A DNA stretch of 52,143 nt from Cytophagia bacterium (GCA_004294005.1 RDZP01000007.1:1-52143); one strand, 5' to 3'; counted from the stretch's first letter, positions 37,168 through 46,080 are shown. Notes: generated by a model not told the origin, from the sequence alone. Translations and numbers: made by a program.

Positions 37168-37184
37168 CCTCTTTGGGGTAGAGG
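37168..37184 (+). repeat. Short hairpin before the subunit IV gene
   Basis: CCTCT (37168-37172) pairs with AGAGG (37180-37184) around TTGGGGT. It sits about 20 bases upstream of the ATG and resembles the GC hairpin before actB. Confidence 0.45.
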
Positions 37185-37202
37185 GTTAAATAATCAAAAA
37201 AT

Positions 37203-37538
37203 ATGGCTGATGTTCATACACATTCACACACAGAAGGTAAAATAGCAAAACCAAATACCGCAGGAATTTGGCGTACTTTTTACGTATTATTAGGGATTAC
37301 TGCTTTAGAATTTATTATTGCCTTGGCAATTCCTTCTTATGTGATGCCACATCTTATTAAAGTTGGGGTTTATATCATTTTAACAATTGCAAAAGCATTT
37401 TATATTGTAGCAGAATTTATGCACTTAAAACATGAAGTTAAATTTTTAGGAATGTGCATCGTGTTACCTATGATTTTTATTGCTTGGTTGTTGCTCGCAA
37501 TGGTTATGGAAGGTGGTGCTTTGTATATCCGTTGGTAA
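37203..37538 (+). CDS. Cytochrome c oxidase subunit IV (prokaryotic type)
   Basis: A 111-residue protein with three membrane helices (about 27-45, 51-73 and 81-105) and a histidine-containing N-terminus (MADVHTHSHTEGK). It matches the small CoxD/CyoD-like subunit IV that ends many bacterial oxidase operons. Motifs include IWRTFYVLLGITALEFIIA and AKAFYIVAEFMHLKHEVK. Its role is structural support of subunits I and III. It is the last gene of the cluster and is followed by a terminator. Confidence 0.9.
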   Translation: MADVHTHSHTEGKIAKPNTAGIWRTFYVLLGITALEFIIALAIPSYVMPHLIKVGVYIILTIAKAFYIVAEFMHLKHEVKFLGMCIVLPMIFIAWLLLAMVMEGGALYIRW

Positions 37539-37559
37539 AACAGCAACTACAATTAAAAT

Positions 37560-37598
37560 AAAAAGAGAATTATTCATAAAAAATAGTTCTCTTTTTTG
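37560..37598 (+). terminator. Terminator of the respiratory cluster
   Basis: AAAAAGAGAATTATT and AATAGTTCTCTTTTTT form a stem with one mismatch and a long T run, starting 21 bases after the subunit IV stop codon. Confidence 0.85.
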
Positions 37599-37639
37599 CT
37601 TAAAAATAGAAATGAAATAAAAAATTGTAAAGTAAATTA

Positions 37640-37755
37640 ATTTTGGGCGATTACGGGCTATCGTGCAAAGCACAGAGCCAAAAGAGAGAAAAACTCGCAA
37701 AGCCTCGTTTTTCTCTCTTTTGGCTCTGCAAGTCTGCTTCTATCCCTATCGCGAA
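37640..37755 (+). repeat. Dispersed palindromic element, copy C
   Basis: It begins ATTTTGGGCGATTACGGGC and ends TCTATCCCTATCGCGA. The stem is AAAAGAGAGAAAA and its complement around CTCGCAAAGCCTCG. It is nearly identical to copy B except in the centre of the stem. It fills most of the 321-base gap (37539-37859) after the respiratory cluster, along with the terminator at 37560; the rest is AT-rich without a gene. Confidence 0.92.
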
Positions 37756-37859
37756 TACAATAGTAACAATTTTACAAAATAAAAATGGCTATCAAAAAAT
37801 GTCTTATTTGATTTTTCTGACTTAAAATATTTTTTCAATCTTATTTTTTTATAATAATT

Positions 37860-38360
37860 ATGGCGATTATTTTATTAAATCAACTACAAATTGCCCAAAA
37901 AATACGAAGAATAGCTTATCAAATTTATGAAAAAAATTGGGATACGCAAGAAGTAGTATTGGCAGGTATAGAAAGTGGAGGATATATTTTAGCAAAAAGA
38001 TTAGAAAACGAACTGAAAAATATTAGTCCACTCAAAACTCAATTAGTAAAAATTACCTTAGATAAATTTCAATTGGTACAAAGTGAAGTTATGCTTGATG
38101 TTGATATTCAAACTTTGACAAATAAAATTGTAATTTTGGTAGATGATGTATTAAATACAGGAAGGACACTCACCTATAGTTTGAGACCTTTTCTAAAAAT
38201 ACCGATTATCAAACTTCAAACTGCTGTTTTAGTTAATCGTCATCATCATTCTTTTCCGATTGCTGCAGATTATGTAGGATATGTTTTATCAACTACTTTA
38301 CAAGATAATATTACGGTGATTTTAAATGAAAAAGAAGATGAAGGCGTTTATTTAGATTGA
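37860..38360 (+). CDS. PyrR-like phosphoribosyltransferase
   Basis: A 166-residue type I phosphoribosyltransferase. The PRPP-binding motif is VILVDDVLNTGRT (91-103), and a GIESGGYILAKRL loop lies near 36-48. The C-terminal half resembles PyrR (LQTAVLVNRHHHSFPIAADYVGY and a final DEGVYL, compare PyrR ends in DGVYL). PyrR binds pyr mRNA and has some uracil phosphoribosyltransferase activity. Regulation by this protein is uncertain because no pyrimidine gene is nearby. The alternative is a general purine/pyrimidine salvage phosphoribosyltransferase. Confidence 0.82.
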   Translation: MAIILLNQLQIAQKIRRIAYQIYEKNWDTQEVVLAGIESGGYILAKRLENELKNISPLKTQLVKITLDKFQLVQSEVMLDVDIQTLTNKIVILVDDVLNTGRTLTYSLRPFLKIPIIKLQTAVLVNRHHHSFPIAADYVGYVLSTTLQDNITVILNEKEDEGVYLD

Positions 38361-38394
38361 TTTTTTATTTATTCCAAACTGGTGTACAATTTGT

Positions 38395-38430
38395 CAAACT
38401 CTCCAAAAGTTTTAAACTTTTGTAGAGTTG
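38395..38430. repeat. Palindrome before the M23 peptidase gene
   Basis: AACTCTCCAAAAGTTT (38397-38412) faces AAACTTTTGTAGAGTT (38414-38429), a 16-bp stem with one mismatch and a single-base centre. It follows the phosphoribosyltransferase gene by 35 bases, so it may terminate it, or be a REP-like sequence. Confidence 0.65.
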
Positions 38431-38532
38431 AAAGTCCATATAAACTACTATTTTTAGAAATTGTATATTAGTCTGATTTTACTCATATTAAAGATACTCA
38501 CAAATCAATTTTTCACTTTTTTATTTACAGTA

Positions 38533-39348
38533 ATGATTAGAAAATATTATATTCTTATTTTTGTGTTGTTTTTGAGCGTTTTTTTGAATGCACAAGAACA
38601 AAAAATTACTATTACATCAATAAAAGATGGTAAAAATTATTATTTTAACATTAATAATCCATTTCCTTATATAGTTTCGGTTTTGATTGAATTTCCTGAA
38701 TTATCAAATTTGAGTGCTAATAAACAAATCCCTTTCAAAGTAGTATTAAAACCTAATCAATCTCGTGAAAAAGTTATCACACTTAGTCCTAAAAATACGA
38801 ATGGTAAAAGCAGTTATCGTTACACTTTTAAAACTATCAATGGAGATTGTAATAAAAAACATCAAGCTAAATACCGATATAGTTTGCCTTTTGAAAAGGG
38901 AAAAAAAGTAAGAGTAATGCAGGGTTTCTTTGGTGATTTTTCCCATCAGAAAGAATATGCCATTGATTTTGATATTCCTATTGGTACAAAAATAATGGCG
39001 GCAAGAGAGGGAATTGTTATTGAAACAAAAGACGATTCAGATTCAGGAGGAAAAACAAAAGAATTTGCCAATCAAGGTAATTTTATTCGAATCTTACATG
39101 ATGATGCAACTACAGGTATTTATTTTCATCTTAAAAAAAATGGAGTAGCAGTAAAAGTAGGTGATAAAGTAGAAAAAAGTCAGTTGATTGGTTATTCAGG
39201 TAATACAGGCTGGTCGACTGCACCTCATTTACATTTTGAAATTAGACAAAATTCATTTGAGGGAAAAAAAACTGTTCCTTTTCTGTTTGAAATAGCACCC
39301 AATCGATTAGAAGAAGTGAAAAAAGGTAATTTTTACACTGTTTTTTAG
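38533..39348 (+). CDS. Secreted M23-family metallopeptidase (LytM-like)
   Basis: A 271-residue protein with signal peptide MIRKYYILIFVLFLSVF (cleavage after LNAQ), a beta-rich N-terminal part and a C-terminal M23 domain. Zinc ligands fit His138 and Asp145 (SHQKEYAID), and the PHLHFE motif with His232 and His234; His199 in IYFHL is the usual additional catalytic residue. The first ligand spacing (H then D seven residues on) is the variant found in a YAIDF-type M23 subgroup. M23 enzymes cut peptidoglycan cross-bridges, so it is probably active, in the periplasm. The frame opens at 38461, but ATG 38533 gives a proper signal peptide. Confidence 0.88.
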   Translation: MIRKYYILIFVLFLSVFLNAQEQKITITSIKDGKNYYFNINNPFPYIVSVLIEFPELSNLSANKQIPFKVVLKPNQSREKVITLSPKNTNGKSSYRYTFKTINGDCNKKHQAKYRYSLPFEKGKKVRVMQGFFGDFSHQKEYAIDFDIPIGTKIMAAREGIVIETKDDSDSGGKTKEFANQGNFIRILHDDATTGIYFHLKKNGVAVKVGDKVEKSQLIGYSGNTGWSTAPHLHFEIRQNSFEGKKTVPFLFEIAPNRLEEVKKGNFYTVF

Positions 39349-39518
39349 TCAGAATACAAAAATATTTTAAAGATGTATTCTAAAGTCTGTTTTCTTTAAA
39401 AGTAGTTTTTTTATTTTATTATAGATTTTATGAGAATTATGTCTAAAAAAAGAACTTTTTTTTACAAAAAACGTTTAATATATTAACAAAAGACATTATC
39501 AAAAACTATTTATTCAAT

Positions 39519-40439
39519 ATGAAAACATCATTTTATCTCAAAAATTGGTTGTTTTATTTTTTTATATTTCCTTCTTTTTTATCTGCACAAAATAATTTTT
39601 TTGAGCATTTCTCAATTGTAAATTTACCTTATCGTGCTTCTTCTTATACACTTTGGAAAGATACAATTTCATCTCAATATGTAGTTGAAAGGATATTTGA
39701 AAAAGCCAATAAAAAGGGAATTCCTACCTTTCAGGATTTTTGGAGAGAAGAGTCTAAACAAATGACGATAGATGCCTTAGAAGCAAAATATATTAATGTA
39801 GAAAAAAAACAATATGCTGCTTTGAATGCAGGTTATGGTGTTATTCTCCCTTATTCTTCTCATTTTAGAACCATTATTTTTCATCTTTCACCGGTTTTGA
39901 TGGAAGGAAGTTATGATTATAGTTATATTGTAACATTTGATTTTGATAATAATATGATTGATGCACTGCAAATTGCTGCAAAAGCAGGATATGTAGATGT
40001 GCAAACAGAAAGCGAAAGTTTGATAGGTAGAAATGGAAAAATTACAACACAACAAACTATCAAAAAATATGAAAAAATTTCTATTGATAATGTCCCTGAT
40101 TTGATTGAGAACGCTGATTTTGTTTATCAAATAGATAATAAGTCAGGAAAAATACAACTTATTTCACAAAATTATTCTGGATTTTCTGGGAATTTTGTCA
40201 ATAATAATGAAAAATGGCAACTTTTACATTCACCAACTCAACTCAAAATTTTGTATGAAGTTACTTTCAATAATACATTACAAGAATTAGAAGTCATTTT
40301 TTATGATAGAGAAAAAGGAGAAATTATTGCTCAAAATAACCAAAAACAACAATATCATTTACAATTTAATCCTAAAAAAACACATTTTACTTATTCTTAT
40401 CAAAATAAAAATATTTTCTTAGAACGAGTAGAAGATTAA
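39519..40439 (+). CDS. Secreted protein of unknown function
   Basis: A 306-residue protein with a signal peptide (MKTSFYLKNWLFYFFIF, cleavage likely after FLSAQ). I recognise no family. The mature part has mixed alpha/beta character with conserved-looking segments such as YSYIVTFDFDNNMIDALQIAAK and ENADFVYQIDNKSGKIQLI, and no cysteine or catalytic motif. It converges on lptC with only 4 bases between the stop codons, so the 3' ends must overlap. The gene follows the M23 peptidase by 170 bases and could share an envelope role. Confidence 0.75.
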   Translation: MKTSFYLKNWLFYFFIFPSFLSAQNNFFEHFSIVNLPYRASSYTLWKDTISSQYVVERIFEKANKKGIPTFQDFWREESKQMTIDALEAKYINVEKKQYAALNAGYGVILPYSSHFRTIIFHLSPVLMEGSYDYSYIVTFDFDNNMIDALQIAAKAGYVDVQTESESLIGRNGKITTQQTIKKYEKISIDNVPDLIENADFVYQIDNKSGKIQLISQNYSGFSGNFVNNNEKWQLLHSPTQLKILYEVTFNNTLQELEVIFYDREKGEIIAQNNQKQQYHLQFNPKKTHFTYSYQNKNIFLERVED

Positions 40440-40443
40440 AAAA

Positions 40444-40980
40444 CTACTTTTTTTGGCTGTTAATATCAAATTTTCCTGTAGGATTGGTAATCACATATTC
40501 TTTAAAATCCTCTCGAGCAGTCAGTCCATTGCCTGTTAATAATTCTGTTGGTGTTTGAATGGTTACGAACTTTTGTGTATAAATTTTTTGATTATTAGGA
40601 GTCCAAATAAGTTCTTCCGTCCTTAATTCTTCTTTTTTTTGTAGATTATACACAATTACATTTCCTGTAGCAACATATTTATTTTCACCTCTAAAATATT
40701 GAGCATAATTAGAAGTTAATTTTGTATAAGGTTCTTTTTTTTCGTTATAATAAGTAACTTCTACTCCTTTTGGAAATTCTTGATTACCATCAATAAATTC
40801 TAATTGCAAGCGGGTTTTGAGCGTTACTTTTTTTTTCGCTGAATCACTTAAAATAGTAAAAACATCAAAGGCTTTTAGAATAGCACCACTGTAAGGCTTA
40901 TCTTTAGGATTCATTTTTGTTGGCTCACAAGCCAATAAAAAAAACAAAAAAAATAAACCAATGATAAAAAATCGAGTCAT
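40444..40980 (-). CDS. lptC: LPS export protein LptC, lipoprotein form
   Basis: The 178-residue protein has a lipoprotein signal (MTRFFIIGLFFLFFLLAC, Cys18) and the Bacteroidota LptC domain: YSGAILKAFDVFTILSDSA, VTYYNEKKEPYTKLTSNYAQYF, NKYVATGNVIVYNL, LRTEELIWTPNNQKIYT and ELLTGNGLTAREDF. LptC links the LptBFG transporter to LptA in moving lipopolysaccharide across the periplasm. It is the last of a minus-strand run starting at yidC and is 2 bases after the DoxX gene, so it is cotranscribed with it. Function in LPS export is from family knowledge. Confidence 0.88.
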   Translation of the reverse strand: MTRFFIIGLFFLFFLLACEPTKMNPKDKPYSGAILKAFDVFTILSDSAKKKVTLKTRLQLEFIDGNQEFPKGVEVTYYNEKKEPYTKLTSNYAQYFRGENKYVATGNVIVYNLQKKEELRTEELIWTPNNQKIYTQKFVTIQTPTELLTGNGLTAREDFKEYVITNPTGKFDINSQKK

Positions 40981-40982
40981 TA

Positions 40983-41453
40983 TTATTTAAGAATATTCCA
41001 AAAAGAAAAATTAGTAAGCCAATCTGTTGTTATAGAAAAATTCGTTAAAACCGAAAAAATAATAATAGAAAATAAAGTCAAAATAAAATAAGGTACTAAA
41101 CCTGCTGCTCCTGCATAATCTTGGGCAATACGTTGTCCAAAAAATAACATTACCAAAGTTAATGCAGCTAGTTCTGCACCCAAAAGTGATAAAATAGCAG
41201 TTTTGAAAAATAAAATTTCAAAAATACCCAATGCACACAACGCTCCCGATAATACTTCTGTAAAAGTAATAACGCCTAACATCATTGTAACTTGTCCACG
41301 TAAAAAAGTCTTGCTAAAATGCCCTTTTAACCATTCTAAATTACCTTTCCAACCAAAAACTTTGTCTAAACCTGATTGTAAAAATAAAATTGCTAATAAT
41401 GCAGTTGCCAACAAAGGCAGCAATAAAATAGGTTTTAAAAAAAATGAAATCAT
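40983..41453 (-). CDS. DoxX family membrane protein
   Basis: A 156-residue protein with four membrane helices, the first at LPLLATALLAILFLQSGLDK. The DoxX signature QSGLDKVFGW, followed by LEWLKGHF, is clear, and acidic residues on the membrane side (FTEVLSGALCALG) fit the family. DoxX proteins are thought to take part in quinone-linked redox or thiol reactions, though the exact role here is unknown. It lies between tcdA (2 bases upstream) and lptC (2 bases downstream), so all three are probably one transcript. Confidence 0.8.
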   Translation of the reverse strand: MISFFLKPILLLPLLATALLAILFLQSGLDKVFGWKGNLEWLKGHFSKTFLRGQVTMMLGVITFTEVLSGALCALGIFEILFFKTAILSLLGAELAALTLVMLFFGQRIAQDYAGAAGLVPYFILTLFSIIIFSVLTNFSITTDWLTNFSFWNILK

Positions 41454-41455
41454 AA

Positions 41456-42178
41456 TTATTTTTTTATTAAATCTCTAATGACGACTGACGCACAAAATGC
41501 TCCAAATAATGAAGGCATATAAGAAATAGTGCCTAAATAAGATTTTTTATGCCTTACTTCTTCAGAAGTATAAGCCAAATTTGTTTTATCAGGAATTTCT
41601 GTTGAAAAAACGGTTTTAAATTTTCCTTTTATTTTCCATTTTCTCAATGTTTTTCTTACTTGTTGTGCCAATGTGCAGTGATATGTTTTCCAAATATCAT
41701 CAATCTTTATTTGTGTTGGGTCTAATTTTCCGCCTGCTCCCATTGCACTAACAATTTTTATTTTTTTTTGCAAACAATTTTTAATTAAGGCAATTTTGGG
41801 CGTAATTGTATCTATTGCATCAATGACATAGTCATAATGTTGTGCTTCTAGAATTTCGATAATTTTTTCTTCTACTAAATAGTTTTGATAGACAATTAAA
41901 TCAATATCAGCATTAATATCTTTGATTCTTTCTGCCATATAACCTACTTTTGGTTGTCCTTCGGCACTTATTACAGCGGGTAATTGTCTGTTTCTGTTCG
42001 TTTCTTCTATTGTATCACCATCAATAATGGTCATTTTATTAATACCTGCTCTGCATATATACTCTGCTGCATAAGAGCCAACACCTCCCATTCCTACAAT
42101 TAAAATATGTTTATTTCGTAAAATTTCTAATGCTTCTTCTCCGATAAGCAGTTGAGTTCGAGATAACCAATTACTCAT
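41456..42178 (-). CDS. tcdA: tRNA threonylcarbamoyladenosine dehydratase
   Basis: The 240-residue protein belongs to the ThiF/MoeB/HesA E1-like family, the TcdA branch. It has the nucleotide-binding loop GMGGVGSYAAEY (29-40), D53 in IIDGDTI, the ENRNRQ-like segment at 60-65 (TNRNRQ), and IDAIDTITPKIALI. TcdA uses ATP to cyclise threonylcarbamoyl-adenosine at position 37 of tRNAs to its ct6A form. The C-terminal LGTISYMPSLFGAFCA segment fits the family. The DUF262-HEPN pair lies 53 bases upstream on the same strand, and the DoxX gene is 2 bases downstream. Confidence 0.92.
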   Translation of the reverse strand: MSNWLSRTQLLIGEEALEILRNKHILIVGMGGVGSYAAEYICRAGINKMTIIDGDTIEETNRNRQLPAVISAEGQPKVGYMAERIKDINADIDLIVYQNYLVEEKIIEILEAQHYDYVIDAIDTITPKIALIKNCLQKKIKIVSAMGAGGKLDPTQIKIDDIWKTYHCTLAQQVRKTLRKWKIKGKFKTVFSTEIPDKTNLAYTSEEVRHKKSYLGTISYMPSLFGAFCASVVIRDLIKK

Positions 42179-42231
42179 TTTTTATTTTGAATGTTTTATT
42201 ATTTTAAATATCTTTTTAAAGAAGCAGAATT

Positions 42232-42837
42232 TCATACTTCATTTTTAAATTTATACAAAACATCAATAATTTTTTTATATATATTTTCGAAATCCTCAAA
42301 AGAAACTTTCAAAAAATGTCCATGTGCAATAGTATTTCTTTGTTCTAACAAGTCTTCTACAATACGTTCTGGTAATTCTAATTGGTTTATTTCAATATGC
42401 GTCAATGCACAAACATCTTCAAAAACATGATAGTTTAGGTTAGATGTTTTTATGGGTGCTATATTAGGAAAATTAACCTTGTTATTGAGTTGATTCAAAA
42501 TATTTTCAATCAATTTTATTTCTTTTGAGTCTCTTTTATTATCAACTATATCATTTAATCCAGATTTTAATAAGATAGCAATAATATTATTTTGATATTC
42601 ATTAGTAATATGTTCTTGATACGTCAGAAATTTATAATAAGTATTAGCTGTTTCTTTTATAAAACCTTCCCAATGTGCATACAACAAAACTACGCCTGCA
42701 CGAATGAGAGTTTTTTGAGCAGTACTACTTTCTTTTGGTATTAGGCTTTTAAAAAATGATAGTTCTTGTTTTCGCCAAGCATAATCAGCATCAAGCATTT
42801 CATTTAGTAATGTTGGAGTTCTTGGTTGAATACTCAT
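42232..42837 (-). CDS. HEPN-domain protein (MAE_28990-like), putative toxin RNase
   Basis: A 201-residue protein resembling the MAE_28990/MAE_18760-type HEPN family. The first helical region has GVVLLYAHWEGFIKETANTYYKF, and the catalytic Rx4H motif is intact: R167-N-T-I-A-H172 (EQRNTIAHGHF). HEPN domains act as metal-independent RNases in toxin-antitoxin and abortive-infection systems. Its ATG overlaps the stop of the DUF262 gene by 4 bases (ATGA-type coupling), so the two are made together, and the partner may be regulator, sensor or target selector. Ribonuclease activity is inferred from motifs only. Confidence 0.82.
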   Translation of the reverse strand: MSIQPRTPTLLNEMLDADYAWRKQELSFFKSLIPKESSTAQKTLIRAGVVLLYAHWEGFIKETANTYYKFLTYQEHITNEYQNNIIAILLKSGLNDIVDNKRDSKEIKLIENILNQLNNKVNFPNIAPIKTSNLNYHVFEDVCALTHIEINQLELPERIVEDLLEQRNTIAHGHFLKVSFEDFENIYKKIIDVLYKFKNEV

Positions 42838-43928
42838 TTTTCAAAATATTTTTTTCCAATAGGTATTGTATTTTTGACTCTGGTTTCAGAACCTGTCCCA
42901 CGATTATACTGCATTATATCATTAATATTTTCAATTTTATATTTAACTAAATCTACATCGGCATCATTTTCAATATCATATTTTTCTATATTGCTATATA
43001 ATCCAATGGCAATAATTTCATAATATGATTCTAAAAACTGATTTCCTCTGCCGTCTGATTTTTGAAATACACTTTCTCCTTTTGCTTTATACAAAATACT
43101 AAATGTCTTTTCAAATTTTATTTTCTCGTCCTCAAGAATAAATTTTTTTTGTTCTATTTTTGAAACCAAAGAATCTTCATCATAAAAAATACATTCATTG
43201 ATAAAATCATCAATTTTTCCTTTATTAAACTTGTAAGATGCGAAAATAAATAATCTTAAAACCAATTCTTGGTCATATTTTTCCTCCAACCATCTATCTG
43301 TCAAACCGATACAGAATTGAAACGATGTTAGTTTTGATAAATCGATCAACCAATTATAAAAAAACTTATCAGCCATCACCAACAAAGCATTTCTATATTC
43401 TTGCCCTGATAAAATAGCAGACCAGTTTAATCGTTGAAAAACCTCAAATTTTGCATTTTTATTTGATAAATATTTTATTATTTTTACCTCTAACCTTGCT
43501 CTTTTAAAATCTAAATGCACTTCTGGCGGCAGATGTTCCCAAGTAATTTCATTTAAATCAGGTAATGTTTTAGTTTTTTCTAAAATAGTTTGGGGAAGTA
43601 ATTTATTTTCTTCATCTCTTAAAACGCCAATAAATTGTAAAATAGTAGATAATCTTTGCACGCCATCTACCACTTCCCATTGTGCTTTTTCATTTTGATA
43701 TACAAAAATTGAAGGAAGCGGTACACCTATCAAAATAGATTCTATCAATCTGGTTTGATGAGCAACAGACCATCTAAAAGCACGTTGAAAGTCAGGATTA
43801 ATAATAAGTTCACCTTCTTTGTACATACTTATTATTTCACCAACAGACATAGTGTAACCATCAGTAACAAATTCCTTTTTTGCCGCATTGATTTTATGAA
43901 TGATACTTTCGTTTACAATAGCTTCCAT
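42834..43928 (-). CDS. DUF262 (GmrS/ParB-like) protein paired with HEPN
   Basis: The 364-residue protein has the N-terminal DUF262 domain of the ParB/Srx-like fold: NPDFQRAFRWS (44-54), LIESILIGVPLPSIF (61-75) and VDGVQRLST (87-95), where the usual DGQQR reads DGVQR. The rest is helical. GmrSD-type proteins use this fold with a DUF1524 nuclease domain. No DUF1524 motif was seen here, so the nuclease role would fall to the coupled HEPN protein. The gene starts 31 bases after yidC, as if added within a housekeeping operon. Function is likely defence or toxin-antitoxin; unproven. Confidence 0.85.
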   Translation of the reverse strand: MEAIVNESIIHKINAAKKEFVTDGYTMSVGEIISMYKEGELIINPDFQRAFRWSVAHQTRLIESILIGVPLPSIFVYQNEKAQWEVVDGVQRLSTILQFIGVLRDEENKLLPQTILEKTKTLPDLNEITWEHLPPEVHLDFKRARLEVKIIKYLSNKNAKFEVFQRLNWSAILSGQEYRNALLVMADKFFYNWLIDLSKLTSFQFCIGLTDRWLEEKYDQELVLRLFIFASYKFNKGKIDDFINECIFYDEDSLVSKIEQKKFILEDEKIKFEKTFSILYKAKGESVFQKSDGRGNQFLESYYEIIAIGLYSNIEKYDIENDADVDLVKYKIENINDIMQYNRGTGSETRVKNTIPIGKKYFEK

Positions 43929-43959
43929 TTTTTATTTTAAAATTTTTGTTTTAAGTTTT

Positions 43960-45852
43960 TTATTTTTTCTTCACATCAATTTTACCTTTTGCTTTCGCTT
44001 CCTGTTGTTCTTTGGCTTTTCTTTGTGCTTCTTCCATCAATTCCATAAACTTGCTTTTTTTCTTTTTAGGCAGTGTTCCTGCTTTGCTGGCTGCTTTATA
44101 ATCTTGAAATTTTTGTCTAATTTTCGATTCATCTACAAAATAAGCCTTTATAAATTGTTGTTGTCCAATACTGACCACGTTTTGTACCAAATAATAAAAA
44201 CTTAAACCTGCAGGATATGTATTCAAAACAAACATAAAAACAATCGGAAAAATATAACCCATATATTTCATAGGTCCTTGCATTTGTTGTTGTCCTTGAC
44301 TTGTAAAATAAGTAACTGCCAAAGTAGAAACGGTCATCAAAATTGTGAATAAACTCACGTGAGAGCCATAGCCCGGAATAGTGAAAGGCAAAGTCATAAC
44401 CGAATCATAAGTTGATAAATCAGTTGCCCATAAAAAAGATTGCTGTCTAAATTCTATCGCATTTGGAAAAAACATAAACATTGCAAATAAAAATGGCATC
44501 TGTAATAACAAAGGAAAACAACCACTCATTGCTGCAAAAGGACTCGAACCCAACTCTTGATAAAGTCTTAATTGTTCTTGTTGTACCTTTTGATTTTGTT
44601 CCATCGTAAGGGTTTTATCAGTCAAATCATTTTTTATTTTGAATTCATCTAATTCAGGCTTCAAAATATCATTCATGATTTTCATTTTTGCCATCGCTAA
44701 ATAAGAACGATAAGTCAAAGGCAACAAAATTGTTTTTACAACTACAACTAATAAAATAATAATTACTCCATAACTTGTAAAAAACATTTCTAACAACATA
44801 AATAAAGGAATAATCAAATATTCAGTAAAATAACTGATAAAACTCCAACCTAAATATACATTGTATTCTAAGCCTTTTACTTTGGTTGCAGATAAAATTT
44901 TATAATCATTTGGACCAATATATAACTTAAATTTTGCTTTATCAGTGGTAAAATCAGCGATAGAAAATTGTAAGTTTGCTTCTGTATGTTTACTGATTGC
45001 ATCATTTTTATCAGGTGTTAGATGTGCTAACCTTGCATTATTGATATTATTATTAGGAGCGATAAAAATCAAACTAAAAAACTTTTGTTTCAAAGCCACC
45101 CATTCTACCTTTTCTTTGAGTTCGGTACTTGTGAGTGCGTCATTAGGCCAAGAAAGAAAATTATAACCATCTTTTTTTGTATAATAATTAATGGTAGAAT
45201 AATAACGTGTTTGTACCAAATCCAATTCTGTGTTAGGCAAATCGTTTGCCCAATAAAGTTCTGCATTTTCTTTTGTTTTGAATATATCTTCCAAGCCTTT
45301 GCTTTTGATTTGATAGGATAATAAAAATCCTTTTTCGGGCAATTCATAGATTTGCTCTATGTATTTTCCTTCTGCAATCTCCGCTTTAAAAGTAATTTTA
45401 TTTTTTTCTACTTTTGTTTGATAATACATTTGATACAAATCAATTGTTCTATTATCAGTAGTTTTGATGGGTAAAGAAAACGCATTATTTTTTTCATCAA
45501 TCAAAATGAGTGGTTTTTGGTTGTATGTTTTGTATTTTTTGAGTTCTGCACCAACAATTTTCCCACCTTTTGTTTGAAATGTAACTTTTATATCTTTATT
45601 TTCTAAGACGATTTTCTCTTCTTTTCCTTTCAATAAAGGAGCGAAATCTCCAAATAATTTGGCAATTTTAGCGCTATCATCAAATATTTGTGCTTGTGCT
45701 TTATTGATGTCATCTTTTCTTTGTGGTAAAACTTGTTTTTGTTGTTTTTCTTTACCCTTTTCTGTGGGGGTGGGCGTAGGTGAGAATAGTTGAAAATATA
45801 ACATTAACAACAAAAACATCAATAAAATACCCGTAAGTCCGTTCTTATCCAT
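43960..45852 (-). CDS. yidC: Membrane protein insertase YidC
   Basis: The 630-residue insertase has the Bacteroidota layout: an N-terminal helix (LTGILLMFLLLMLYFQLF), a large periplasmic beta-sandwich (about 60-350, with TFQTKGGKIVGAELKKYKTY), then the Oxa1/YidC membrane core of five helices. Core motifs include TYRSYLAMAKMKIMNDILKPEL, GSSPFAAMSGCFPLLLQMPFLFAMF and GLSFYYLVQNVVSIGQQQ. The C-terminal tail is basic and low-complexity (KKKKSKFMELMEEAQRKAKEQQEAK in part), as often seen for ribosome contacts. The frame opens at TTG 45864; the ATG at 45852 is the better start. It inserts and folds inner-membrane proteins. Confidence 0.96.
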   Translation of the reverse strand: MDKNGLTGILLMFLLLMLYFQLFSPTPTPTEKGKEKQQKQVLPQRKDDINKAQAQIFDDSAKIAKLFGDFAPLLKGKEEKIVLENKDIKVTFQTKGGKIVGAELKKYKTYNQKPLILIDEKNNAFSLPIKTTDNRTIDLYQMYYQTKVEKNKITFKAEIAEGKYIEQIYELPEKGFLLSYQIKSKGLEDIFKTKENAELYWANDLPNTELDLVQTRYYSTINYYTKKDGYNFLSWPNDALTSTELKEKVEWVALKQKFFSLIFIAPNNNINNARLAHLTPDKNDAISKHTEANLQFSIADFTTDKAKFKLYIGPNDYKILSATKVKGLEYNVYLGWSFISYFTEYLIIPLFMLLEMFFTSYGVIIILLVVVVKTILLPLTYRSYLAMAKMKIMNDILKPELDEFKIKNDLTDKTLTMEQNQKVQQEQLRLYQELGSSPFAAMSGCFPLLLQMPFLFAMFMFFPNAIEFRQQSFLWATDLSTYDSVMTLPFTIPGYGSHVSLFTILMTVSTLAVTYFTSQGQQQMQGPMKYMGYIFPIVFMFVLNTYPAGLSFYYLVQNVVSIGQQQFIKAYFVDESKIRQKFQDYKAASKAGTLPKKKKSKFMELMEEAQRKAKEQQEAKAKGKIDVKKK

Positions 45853-45910
45853 TCCTAAATTCAATTTTCGAGTGTGAAAAATAAATAATTATACTTAATT
45901 TTTTAAGGTG

Positions 45911-45942
45911 CAAAGTTACATTTTTTTTTTCAATATTGCAAA
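45911..45942 (-). promoter_or_regulatory. Promoter of yidC
   Basis: On the minus strand TTTG (45942-45939), a 20-base spacer and TAACTTTG (45918-45911) match the consensus, about 60 bases upstream of the ATG. It may drive the whole run down to lptC. Confidence 0.75.
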
Positions 45943-46080
45943 TAATCATTTGCCAAAATTTTAAATCAAAACACCTGTCGAATATTAGTATCGTTTTATC
46001 GATAATATTAACAATAATTAAAATAAATTTTGTAATTTTGTCCCAACAAAATTGACAGCAAAATATTTTTTCTTCTTCTT

